From NCBI GenBank assembly GCA_030628225.1, contig DAOVRJ010000177.1, positions 1-5,260 of the forward strand: a stretch of DNA of 5,260 nucleotides. The letters run 5' to 3'. The position numbers and the translations under genes are program-made. Below, in pieces: positions 1 through 5,260 of this stretch (positions are counted from its first letter, which is position 1; each line of letters opens with the position of its first letter). The stretch comes from Candidatus Zixiibacteriota bacterium. Its GTDB lineage: Bacteria; SM23-81. The notes beneath the pieces are model-generated. The model made no database searches. It saw only the letters and a list, made by a program, of their open reading frames with translations, and had not been told where the DNA came from.

Positions 1-953
1 AAGGGGGGTATATCCGCGTTCTGCCCGTTGAGAAACTGCATGAAGAGGAGCTGGAGCTTAAAAAGTATGAGCAGGACAAGCAAGACCTGATTCAGCTGGA
101 ACATCGGATCCTGGCCGTGGAACACGCAACCGCAGATGAGGTCAAAGATGCTCTGGCCTCCGTGCTCTCCAAAAGGGGGAGCATTGAGATCGACACCCGA
201 ACCAATTCTCTGGTCGTCACCGATATTCCCCAGAATTTGGACCTGGTAGCCCAGCTGGTTGAGGATCTGGACAGGGAAACGCCCCAGATCACCATCTCTA
301 CCAAACTGTTTGAGGTTGACTCCAGAACCTTGTTTGAGATGGGCATTGACTGGACGGTCATCACTGACGGCAAAATGATACAGCAGGTCACAGCCAGCAG
401 CGTCTCTGAGGCCATCGGAACGTTTACTTACAGTACCATGAAAGATAACATCGACCTGGACGCCCTGCTATCGGCCATTATCAGCAAGAATAAAGGAGAG
501 ATTTTGGCTCATCCCGAGATAACCACCCTGGACAATAAGGAAGCTTATATTGTTATGGGCCAGGAGATACCCATGAAGACTCTGGACGAAGCCGGCAATG
601 TTATCACAGAGATGATTCAGGTGGGGACCCAATTGACAGTAACCCCGCATATCACATCCGAGGGTAAAATTCTGCTGGAGCTGGAGCCGGAGCGAAGCTC
701 CTATGAGGTAGACCCCGGGGCCGGCATCATCATCAACACCCAGAGAGCCAGGACCAGCGTAGTGGTCAAGGACGGTCAGACGGCGGTCATCGGTGGTATG
801 ACCATCAAGGATACCAAGAAGATTGAGAAGGGGCTGCCCATTCTCCAGGACATCCCCCTTTTAGGAAACCTGTTCAAGTATCAACGGAATGAGGTAACCA
901 AGAAGGATCTGATCATCTTCGTCACTCCCCACATCGTGACTTCCCAGGAGTAA
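1..953 (+). CDS. pilQ: Type IV pilus secretin, PilQ type (C-terminal part, 5' end outside window)
   Basis: This is an outer-membrane secretin, the multimeric gated channel through which type IV pili or secretion substrates cross the outer membrane. The frame is open from base 3 to the TAA at 951-953, giving 316 visible residues; the start and any AMIN/STN domains lie to the left. Residues 1-8 (GGYIRVLP) and the charged, probably helical linker at about 10-33 resemble the segment PilQ proteins carry before their N1 domain. A secretin N1-like fold follows at about 34-90, with the typical RTNSLVVTDIP at about 66-76. The secretin core runs from about 95 to the end and includes GEILAHPEITTLDNKEA near 165-182, VGTQLTVTPHIT, the gate-region signature GLPILQDIPLLGNLF at about 277-291, and the terminal IIFVTPHIV. 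The protein ends four residues after that strand, so it has no pilotin-binding S domain. A GTG at 117 is internal, not the start. The secretin call is near certain. PilQ rather than GspD is inferred from the linker and would be settled by upstream pilMNOP genes. Confidence 0.93.
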   Translation, partial: GGYIRVLPVEKLHEEELELKKYEQDKQDLIQLEHRILAVEHATADEVKDALASVLSKRGSIEIDTRTNSLVVTDIPQNLDLVAQLVEDLDRETPQITISTKLFEVDSRTLFEMGIDWTVITDGKMIQQVTASSVSEAIGTFTYSTMKDNIDLDALLSAIISKNKGEILAHPEITTLDNKEAYIVMGQEIPMKTLDEAGNVITEMIQVGTQLTVTPHITSEGKILLELEPERSSYEVDPGAGIIINTQRARTSVVVKDGQTAVIGGMTIKDTKKIEKGLPILQDIPLLGNLFKYQRNEVTKKDLIIFVTPHIVTSQE

Positions 954-964
954 ATATCCACAGG

Positions 965-1003
965 AGCCCGGCTGCAAACGTCAGAACATGGGAGTAGCCC
1001 GGC
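965..1003. repeat. Spaced direct repeat AGCCCGGC
   Basis: The octamer AGCCCGGC occurs at 965-972 and again at 996-1003, 31 bases apart start to start (about three helical turns), just after the secretin stop codon. Both copies are preceded by GGAG, directly in the first and with T between in the second. This could be a tandem operator or chance in a GC-rich genome. No function is assigned. Confidence 0.3.
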
Positions 1004-1093
1004 ATTCTGCTGCCTTTCTTGGCGGATTTAAAGGACCAGCCATTTTTCCCTGCCCCTCTTTTATGCTCGCCCGCATCCCTCAGTAAAATTTCC

Positions 1094-1122
1094 TTGCCAT
1101 TTTTAAGCTCCGTTGCTATTTT
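1094..1122 (+). promoter_or_regulatory. Candidate sigma70-like promoter for the THEP1 operon
   Basis: TTGCCA at 1094-1099 matches five of six bases of the -35 consensus. TATTTT at 1117-1122 matches four of six of the -10 consensus, with a 17-base spacer. Transcription would begin near 1129-1130, leaving a leader of about 60 bases before the THEP1 start. The position upstream of a likely operon supports the call. The weak -10 and the local T-richness mean chance is a real alternative. Confidence 0.35.
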
Positions 1123-1190
1123 GGGTTTAACCTTGCAGGTCACTTACATCCTGTAGTGAACCGTCAATTTCTTTCGCTGCCGGGGTCTGT

Positions 1191-1736
1191 GTGCAGATGA
1201 ACATTCTCCTGACAGGCAAGCCCGGGGTGGGCAAGACCACTGTTATTGGAAAAGTCCTATCTCGACTTACCCGGCGTCTGGGCGGTTTCACCACTCAGGA
1301 AATCCGTCAGGAAGGCTGCCGCGTTGGGTTCAGCATCAGGGCAGTTGACACCGGTCAGGAGGGAATACTGGCCCACGTAAATATTTCCGGTCCCTATCGG
1401 GTAGCCAAGTACGGCGTGAACGTAGAGGATATGGAGAAGGTGGGAGTATCTGCCCTGCGCCGGGCCCTTAAATCCGGCGATCTGATCATCATGGATGAGA
1501 TCGGTCGAATGGAGAATTACTGCCCATCCTTTCAACGAGCGGTTCTGGAGGTCCTCGATGCCCCCAAAGACGTGCTGGGCACTCTGCAGATGAAATCCAC
1601 ACCCTTTCTGAACCAGATTCGGGAGCGCCCGGATGTGGCCGTCAGGCTGGTCACTTTCCGGAACCGTGATGCTCTGCCCGCCGAGTTGATAGAGCTTTTG
1701 GGAAGAAGGGATTACCGGAGCGAGAAAAACCCATGA
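1191..1736 (+). CDS. THEP1-type nucleoside-triphosphatase
   Basis: A 181-residue cytosolic P-loop protein of the THEP1/DUF265 family (bacterial and archaeal NTPases related to human NTPCR), which hydrolyse ATP, GTP and other nucleotides; the physiological role is not established. Visible motifs are the Walker A GKPGVGKTT at residues 9-17, the family-specific GGFTTQEIRQEGCRVGF at 31-47 followed by the TGQEG turn near 54-58, GPYRVAKYGVNV at 67-78, and the Walker B segment LIIMDEIGRME at 98-108, where most relatives have GPME. The closing VTFRNRDALPAELIELL also fits, and the length is normal for the family. The start is GTG 1191; ATG 1197, two codons later, is equally possible. Neither has a convincing Shine-Dalgarno sequence, only CGGGG at 1181-1185. 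The stop overlaps the next start as ATGA, indicating translational coupling. The family call is firm; any pathway link to neighbours is unknown. Confidence 0.93.
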   Translation: MQMNILLTGKPGVGKTTVIGKVLSRLTRRLGGFTTQEIRQEGCRVGFSIRAVDTGQEGILAHVNISGPYRVAKYGVNVEDMEKVGVSALRRALKSGDLIIMDEIGRMENYCPSFQRAVLEVLDAPKDVLGTLQMKSTPFLNQIRERPDVAVRLVTFRNRDALPAELIELLGRRDYRSEKNP

Positions 1737-2170
1737 GAGTGGGCGTGCATCGAGGTACCATGATCAGGGTGGGCGTTTACCTGGCCGCCCTGATGGTGGT
1801 GATCGTTCTGTTGCGTCAGCGGCGCACCCTGATTCCCACATACAGCCTCAGAGTAATTGAGGTACGGGAAATGGACCAGCTGGGCCCCTTGTTTGCCAGA
1901 GAGGGAGAGAAGTTGGTGGTGGTAAGGGTCTGGTTGACGGTTCATGCCCAGATCAAGGGCCGTCTGGGGCCGGATTTTTTCAGCCTTCAAGATGCCCAGG
2001 ACCGAGAATATCGACCTGATTTTCTCTCGCCGATGTTTTCCAGCGATCTTCCAGGGAATCATGGCCCAGGAATTGAAGGGACCCTGGTGTTTCATCTGCC
2101 CCGAGGAATGGTGGGCAAGAGTTTATCCTTCCACGCATACGCAGAGAACGATGCCCCAGACCTTAAATAA
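1733..2170 (+). CDS. Membrane-anchored protein with DUF4352-like beta domain
   Basis: A 145-residue protein of unknown function. Residues 11-27 (IRVGVYLAALMVVIVLL), flanked by arginines at 12 and 28-31, form one hydrophobic segment. It is most likely a signal anchor that leaves the rest outside the cytoplasmic membrane; there is no lipobox cysteine. The remainder reads as a small beta sandwich: KLVVVRVWLTV near 60-70, FFSLQDAQDREYRPD at 82-96, GIEGTLVFHLPRG near 113-125 and LSFHAYAE near 131-138. That order (a 'vvvrv.v' strand, a 'F.L.D..g..Y' strand, then an acidic or glycine turn and 'GtlvF.lP') matches the DUF4352 immunoglobulin-like fold of exported proteins and lipoproteins, though only by eye. 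The ATG at 1733 overlaps the THEP1 stop by four bases. ATG 1760 (residue 10), with GAGG at 1752-1755, is an alternative start placing the anchor at the extreme N-terminus. The last 20 bases overlap the leuC-like fragment. Confidence 0.75.
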   Translation: MRVGVHRGTMIRVGVYLAALMVVIVLLRQRRTLIPTYSLRVIEVREMDQLGPLFAREGEKLVVVRVWLTVHAQIKGRLGPDFFSLQDAQDREYRPDFLSPMFSSDLPGNHGPGIEGTLVFHLPRGMVGKSLSFHAYAENDAPDLK

Positions 2171-2307
2171 GCAGATTTTGGCCCAGAAAGCGGACCATGA
2201 GGAAGTTCTTCCCGGCCAGATCGTCACCGTCGTCCCTGATCTTCTGCTCAACCACGACGACTATCTCACGTAAGTTCAGACAGTTAGGAATAAAGAGGAT
2301 AGAAGAT
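2151..2307 (+). pseudogene. leuC: N-terminal remnant of a LeuC/HacA-type dehydratase large subunit
   Basis: ATG 2151 opens a 40-codon frame ending at TAA 2271-2273. Its product has KQILAQKADHEEVLPGQIV at residues 7-25, then VPDLLLNHDD at about 28-37. This corresponds to the N-terminus of isopropylmalate/homoaconitate dehydratase large subunits (aconitase superfamily; pattern 'eKILA.hag.eeV.pGeIv.v.vDl.l.HD'), iron-sulfur enzymes of more than 400 residues used in leucine or related 2-oxoacid biosynthesis. In the next frame, 2272-2307 encodes KFRQLGIKRIED, which fits the following family segment ('.kF.elGvkkv.dP'), so a small indel near 2262-2271 probably shifted the frame. A stop (TGA 2308-2310) then follows, and no further homology is visible before the protease gene. 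None of the catalytic or cluster-binding region is present. The start overlaps the preceding gene by 20 bases and has a weak AGAGAA upstream, as expected for a former operon member. An assembly or sequencing error is the main alternative. Confidence 0.66.
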
Positions 2308-2348
2308 TGATTTCCCACGTCAAAAAGGGATTGGCCGCAAGAGAGCGG

Positions 2349-2363
2349 TGACCGTTCCGGTCA
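2349..2363. repeat. Short perfect inverted repeat upstream of the protease gene
   Basis: TGACCG (2349-2354) and CGGTCA (2358-2363) are perfect inverted arms around a 3-base TTC loop. The element lies 29 bases before the protease start and ends on the first base of an alternative ATG (2363) in the same frame. No T run follows, so it is not a terminator. It might be a small operator or leader hairpin, or chance. Confidence 0.3.
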
Positions 2364-2380
2364 TGAGGACCAGCAGAGAT

Positions 2381-2389
2381 GGGAGAAGG
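2381..2389 (+). promoter_or_regulatory. Ribosome binding site choosing protease start 2393
   Basis: The purine tract GGGAGAAGG lies 3 to 7 bases ahead of ATG 2393, depending on which part pairs with 16S rRNA. The in-frame alternatives GTG 2348 and ATG 2363 lack a comparable site and would add an arginine-rich extension before the signal peptide. This decides for 2393. Confidence 0.65.
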
Positions 2390-2392
2390 CAG

Positions 2393-5260
2393 ATGAGCCG
2401 AAGGTGGGTGACCCTTTTCGCAATACAGATCTTGATTCTGGGAAGTTCTTTCGCCTGGGTCCGGGGAGAGACCGAGCCGCCCGATTATGCACCGGGGCAG
2501 ATTTTGCTCAAGCTCCAAGGGGAGCTGGAAGGGCTGAAGGTAGAAAGTAAGACTCAGGTGATCACCACGGGCATTGGCAGCCTGGACCGGCTGAACCGCC
2601 AGTTTGCGGTAACCAGCATGGAGAGGGCTCTTTTCCCCCTGCCGGGGGAGAGGGGAGATGCCCGCGTAGCCCACTTGGCCGGCGAATTGAGGTGGATCTA
2701 CCGCCTGGAGCTCGAGGGAGGTCAGGATGTTTGGGAAGCGGTCCAGGCATACGGGTGCGATTCCCATGTGGTCTACGCTCAGCCCAACTACCTGAACCGG
2801 CTCTGCCTGGTGCCGGATGATTCTCTGTATCACCAGCAGTGGGCTCTGTCCAAGATGCAGATGCCGGCGGCCTGGGACATCGAGCGGGGAAGCGGTGATG
2901 TGATCGTGGGCGTGGTGGACTCCGGCATAGATTACGACCACCAAGACCTGGCCGATAACATCTGGATCAACCCCGGAGAGGATCTCAATGACAACGGCCA
3001 GGTGGACAGCAGCGATTTTAACGGAATCGACGACGATGCAAACGGATACGTGGACGACATCAGGGGTTGGGACTTCACCGACGCCCCCCTGTTTGCCGGC
3101 CTGGGCGACTATCGGGAGCGGGATAACGATCCCGACGACGATCTGGGGCATGGTACCCACGTCTCGGGCATCGTGGCTGCCATGGCAGACAACGGCGTCG
3201 GTGTGGCAGGCATATCGTGGCACTCAAAGCTTATGCCCCTGCGGGCCGCCTTTAGGATGTCCCTGGGGGCTTTTCTGGAGGACGACGATGTCTCCGCGGC
3301 CATCGTCTACGCCGCCGACAACGGAGCGCGGGTGATCAACATGAGCTGGGGAGATCCGCGCATCTCGCCAGTGGTCCGGGATGTGATCGCTTACGCCTAT
3401 GCCAAAGGCTGTGTTATGGCCGCGGCGGCCGGCAATGTGGACCAGGCGGGCATCTTCTATCCCGGCGGGTTTGACCAGACCATCGCCGTGGGAGCCTCCA
3501 CATCCTATGATCAGCGGGCATCCTTCTCCAGCTTTGGCCGGAACCTGGACGTTTTGGCCCCCGGCTCAAACATCATCAGCACCTTTCCCGATGACGAGTA
3601 CGGATCGTTGGGAGGTACCTCCATGGCCACGGCTCATGTCTCCGGCCTGGCCGCCCTGCTGTTGGCCAAAGATCCTGGACTGTGTGCCGAAGAGGTGAGG
3701 CAGATCATCAACACCTCGGCGATAGACCTGGGAGCTTCCGGCTGGGATCCGGAAAACGGGAACGGGCGGATTGATGGGCTGCGCGCCCTGAGGATGGGGC
3801 AAACCACCCGGGTTCAGATAACTCACCCTCAGACGGGAACCGGCCTGGATTCCTGTGCGGCCATCGTGGGCACTGCCATGGGGATTTATCTGGAGAGCTA
3901 CGCCCTGGATTACGGGCTGGGGCTCACTCCCACCAGCTACCAGACCATCCTGGAGCCCACCTGCTCTCAGGCTCTAGAGGAGACCTTGGCCGTGTGGAAA
4001 GGGGTTGGCCAGCTGCCAGATACCAGCTGCACCATTCGTCTTCGGGTCTGGCAAATGGATGGGCAGGTGGTGGAGGATCGTGTGGTCGTTCATGTGGACC
4101 ACACCGCCCCCGTTCTGGACCAGATCCGGTCCGTTCGCCGGTTGGACGGAGATGGTTATGCCATTTTCGTGGAGTGGCAGACGGATGACGAGACCCTGGC
4201 CGGGCTTTTCTACCGGCCCCAGGGGCAGGAAGAGTTCTCCGTCATGGAGGGCATTCACGTGGCCGGAGAGCATTCCCTTGATCTCTCTGCGGAGCTGGAG
4301 CCCGGTGAGTATGAGTTTTATCTGACCGGCACCAACCCCGCCGGATTGACCACGGTGGACGACAACGGTGGTCAGTTCTATACCATCTCCGCCCCCTTTG
4401 AGATGGTGGACCGGGGTGGGTTTTTGCTGTTGGATCAGCTTGCTCTGGGCTACCTGTTTCATCGTCCCGTGGACCTGGACGGGAACGGTCGCCGGGAGCT
4501 CTTGTACATGGCCTTCAGCGACACCTCCGTCTATGGAAAGGCCATGGCCTATGAGATGGGAGAAGACCGTCTGCTGAAGAGGGTTTTCCAGAGCGAGACG
4601 AACTATCTGGTTTGGGATGTGGGGGACGCTGACGGAGATGGGAAGGGTGAAATTCTGGGGGGTGGGTATGCCGAGATATACCTGTTCGAAAGCCCCGACT
4701 CGGCCAGCTTTCCCGATCCTCTAAATCCCGTCTGGAGCAAAGAGGGTGTGTGGGGCAGCCAGATAGCTGATACCGATGGCGATGGAGTACAGGAGATCAT
4801 CTCCAAGTTGGAAGTGGGGTCAGATATAGTCATCTTCGAAAATGAGGGGGATAACGAATTCCAGCAGATAGCCAGCTTACCAAACCCCACGGAGGGGCGA
4901 AACAGCACCGGTACCAGGTTCGCCATCGGCGACTTCGACGGAGATGGGAAGATGGAGATATTAGCCGGGGACTCCGACGGGGACATCTATATCTACGAGG
5001 CCATGGGAGACGATGAATACGATGCAACGTGGTCGACTAACACCGGACTGGAGGACGCCCGTTATCTGGCCGCCGGGGACCAGCTGGCCGGAGGGGGGAG
5101 CTGGTTTGCCGTGGCCGCAAAATGGACGGATACCTATGATCCCAGATCCACCTATTGGCGGCTGATCGTCTACCAGCCCACAGGAGATAATCAATATGCC
5201 CCCGTGTGGTCCCAGGAACTGGTGGGGGTCAGTGGTCAGGGCAGCGGAATTGCGACCGCC
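2393..5260 (+). CDS. Exported subtilisin-family (S8) serine protease with Ig-like and FG-GAP repeat domains (3' end outside window)
   Basis: A secreted or surface endopeptidase; 956 residues are visible and the frame is still open at the right edge. Residues 1-25 form a signal peptide: arginines at 3-4, a hydrophobic core at 5-23, and possible cleavage after A21 or G25. A propeptide of the type seen in fervidolysin-like subtilases spans about 30-140 (DYAPGQILLKL at 31-41; TGIGSLDRLNRQF ending at 71), followed by the mature-start pattern YHQQWAL at 146-152. The triad is complete: D176 in VVDSGIDYDH, H253 in GHGTHVSG and S410 in GTSMATAHVSG, with oxyanion N348 in AAAAGN. An acidic insert at about 196-222 (DLNDNG, then NGIDDDANGYVDD) is typical of large environmental subtilases and probably binds calcium. 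The catalytic domain ends near 468. An Ig-like domain (about 474-572, GTAMGIYLESYALDYG) and a fibronectin-like domain (about 575-665) follow, then FG-GAP/VCBS repeats from about 690. It starts about 85 bases after the leuC remnant, with its own ribosome binding site and no clear promoter or coupled neighbour. The missing C-terminus may hold more repeats and a sorting signal. Substrate unknown. Confidence 0.95.
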   Translation, partial: MSRRWVTLFAIQILILGSSFAWVRGETEPPDYAPGQILLKLQGELEGLKVESKTQVITTGIGSLDRLNRQFAVTSMERALFPLPGERGDARVAHLAGELRWIYRLELEGGQDVWEAVQAYGCDSHVVYAQPNYLNRLCLVPDDSLYHQQWALSKMQMPAAWDIERGSGDVIVGVVDSGIDYDHQDLADNIWINPGEDLNDNGQVDSSDFNGIDDDANGYVDDIRGWDFTDAPLFAGLGDYRERDNDPDDDLGHGTHVSGIVAAMADNGVGVAGISWHSKLMPLRAAFRMSLGAFLEDDDVSAAIVYAADNGARVINMSWGDPRISPVVRDVIAYAYAKGCVMAAAAGNVDQAGIFYPGGFDQTIAVGASTSYDQRASFSSFGRNLDVLAPGSNIISTFPDDEYGSLGGTSMATAHVSGLAALLLAKDPGLCAEEVRQIINTSAIDLGASGWDPENGNGRIDGLRALRMGQTTRVQITHPQTGTGLDSCAAIVGTAMGIYLESYALDYGLGLTPTSYQTILEPTCSQALEETLAVWKGVGQLPDTSCTIRLRVWQMDGQVVEDRVVVHVDHTAPVLDQIRSVRRLDGDGYAIFVEWQTDDETLAGLFYRPQGQEEFSVMEGIHVAGEHSLDLSAELEPGEYEFYLTGTNPAGLTTVDDNGGQFYTISAPFEMVDRGGFLLLDQLALGYLFHRPVDLDGNGRRELLYMAFSDTSVYGKAMAYEMGEDRLLKRVFQSETNYLVWDVGDADGDGKGEILGGGYAEIYLFESPDSASFPDPLNPVWSKEGVWGSQIADTDGDGVQEIISKLEVGSDIVIFENEGDNEFQQIASLPNPTEGRNSTGTRFAIGDFDGDGKMEILAGDSDGDIYIYEAMGDDEYDATWSTNTGLEDARYLAAGDQLAGGGSWFAVAAKWTDTYDPRSTYWRLIVYQPTGDNQYAPVWSQELVGVSGQGSGIATA
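4472..4957 (+). repeat. Four FG-GAP/VCBS calcium-loop repeats within the protease gene
   Basis: Four acidic loops of the form D-x-D-G-(D/N)-G-x-x-E-(I/L) occur at protease residues 694-703 (DLDGNGRREL), 745-754 (DADGDGKGEI), 793-802 (DTDGDGVQEI) and 847-856 (DFDGDGKMEI), roughly 50 residues apart. This is the signature of FG-GAP/VCBS blades, which fold as an integrin-like beta propeller and bind calcium. At DNA level, loops two and four share the identical 15-mer GACGGAGATGGGAAG at 4631-4645 and 4937-4951. The window ends in GIATA, the usual lead-in to another such loop, so a fifth repeat probably lies just beyond. Confidence 0.85.

Larger units (their letters stand above)
954..1190. other. 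Intergenic region between secretin and THEP1 genes
   Basis: These 237 bases hold no convincing gene. The stretch is richer in A+T than the flanking coding DNA and has several T runs (around 1041-1045, 1100-1104 and 1119-1122). I found no strong GC-rich hairpin followed by a T run, so no intrinsic terminator for the secretin gene can be called. A spaced 8-base direct repeat near its left end and a sigma70-like promoter candidate near its right end are listed separately. A minus-strand reading frame covers most of the region but shows no recognisable protein. Confidence 0.6.

Noticed and set aside
954-1060. Intrinsic terminator after the secretin gene
   Set aside because: The best pairing found was a 4-base stem with a loop over 20 bases and no adjacent T run, so it is not supportable.
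922-1143. A 73-codon minus-strand reading frame covering most of the intergenic region
   Set aside because: It starts with GTG, runs into the 3' end of the secretin gene, and its translation resembles no family I know. It has no clear ribosome binding site, and compositional bias alone can explain an open frame of this size.
1944-2150. Upstream part of the frame that contains the leuC-like fragment
   Set aside because: In this stretch it is only a shadow of the anchored DUF4352-like gene. Recognisable dehydratase sequence begins at ATG 2151.
2266-2320. Direct repeat CACGT (2267-2271 and 2316-2320) as a deletion or insertion footprint beside the leuC remnant
   Set aside because: Five bases is too short to separate from chance, and there is no terminal inverted repeat or transposase remnant.
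2276-3223. A 315-codon minus-strand open frame opposite the protease gene
   Set aside because: It lies antisense to the signal peptide, propeptide and catalytic Asp/His region of an unmistakable subtilase. Its translation is low-complexity, rich in His, Val and Pro, as expected from the antisense of Gly/Asp/Asn-rich codons.
3974-4462. A 162-codon minus-strand frame opposite the Ig-like and fibronectin-like region
   Set aside because: It is antisense to a continuous, well-supported coding frame and has no recognisable motif.

Overview
The window looks like a chromosomal contig from a diderm (Gram-negative) bacterium. It carries an outer-membrane secretin and a large signal-peptide-bearing protease of a type common in environmental lineages of the FCB group and neighbouring candidate phyla. 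Base composition is moderately GC-rich. At least one start (2393) has a clear Shine-Dalgarno sequence, and all convincing genes lie on the + strand. The taxonomic placement is inference from gene style only.

Layout: (1) 1-953, the C-terminal end of a PilQ-type secretin, cut by the left edge. (2) 954-1190, a relatively AT-rich intergenic stretch with a spaced direct repeat and one plausible sigma70-like promoter. (3) 1191-1736, a THEP1-type nucleoside-triphosphatase, overlapping by 4 bases (ATGA) a membrane-anchored protein with a DUF4352-like beta domain (1733-2170). (4) 2151-2307, a remnant of an aconitase-superfamily isopropylmalate/homoaconitate dehydratase large subunit (LeuC/HacA type). 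It starts inside the 3' end of the preceding gene as a normal operon member would, but stops after 40 codons. A short frame-shifted continuation follows, and then homology ends. (5) 2393-5260, the largest gene: an exported subtilisin-family (S8) serine protease with signal peptide, propeptide, complete Asp/His/Ser triad, Ig-like and fibronectin-like domains, and at least four FG-GAP/VCBS calcium-binding repeats. It is still open at the right edge.

The secretin belongs to type IV pilus or secretion machinery and is probably the end of its own transcription unit. THEP1, the anchored protein and the former leuC look like one translationally coupled operon that was later broken. The protease has its own ribosome binding site and appears independent of its neighbours. 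I see no CRISPR array, tRNA, rRNA, transposase or phage gene, and no convincing new multi-gene system. The most notable observation is the broken leuC-like gene.
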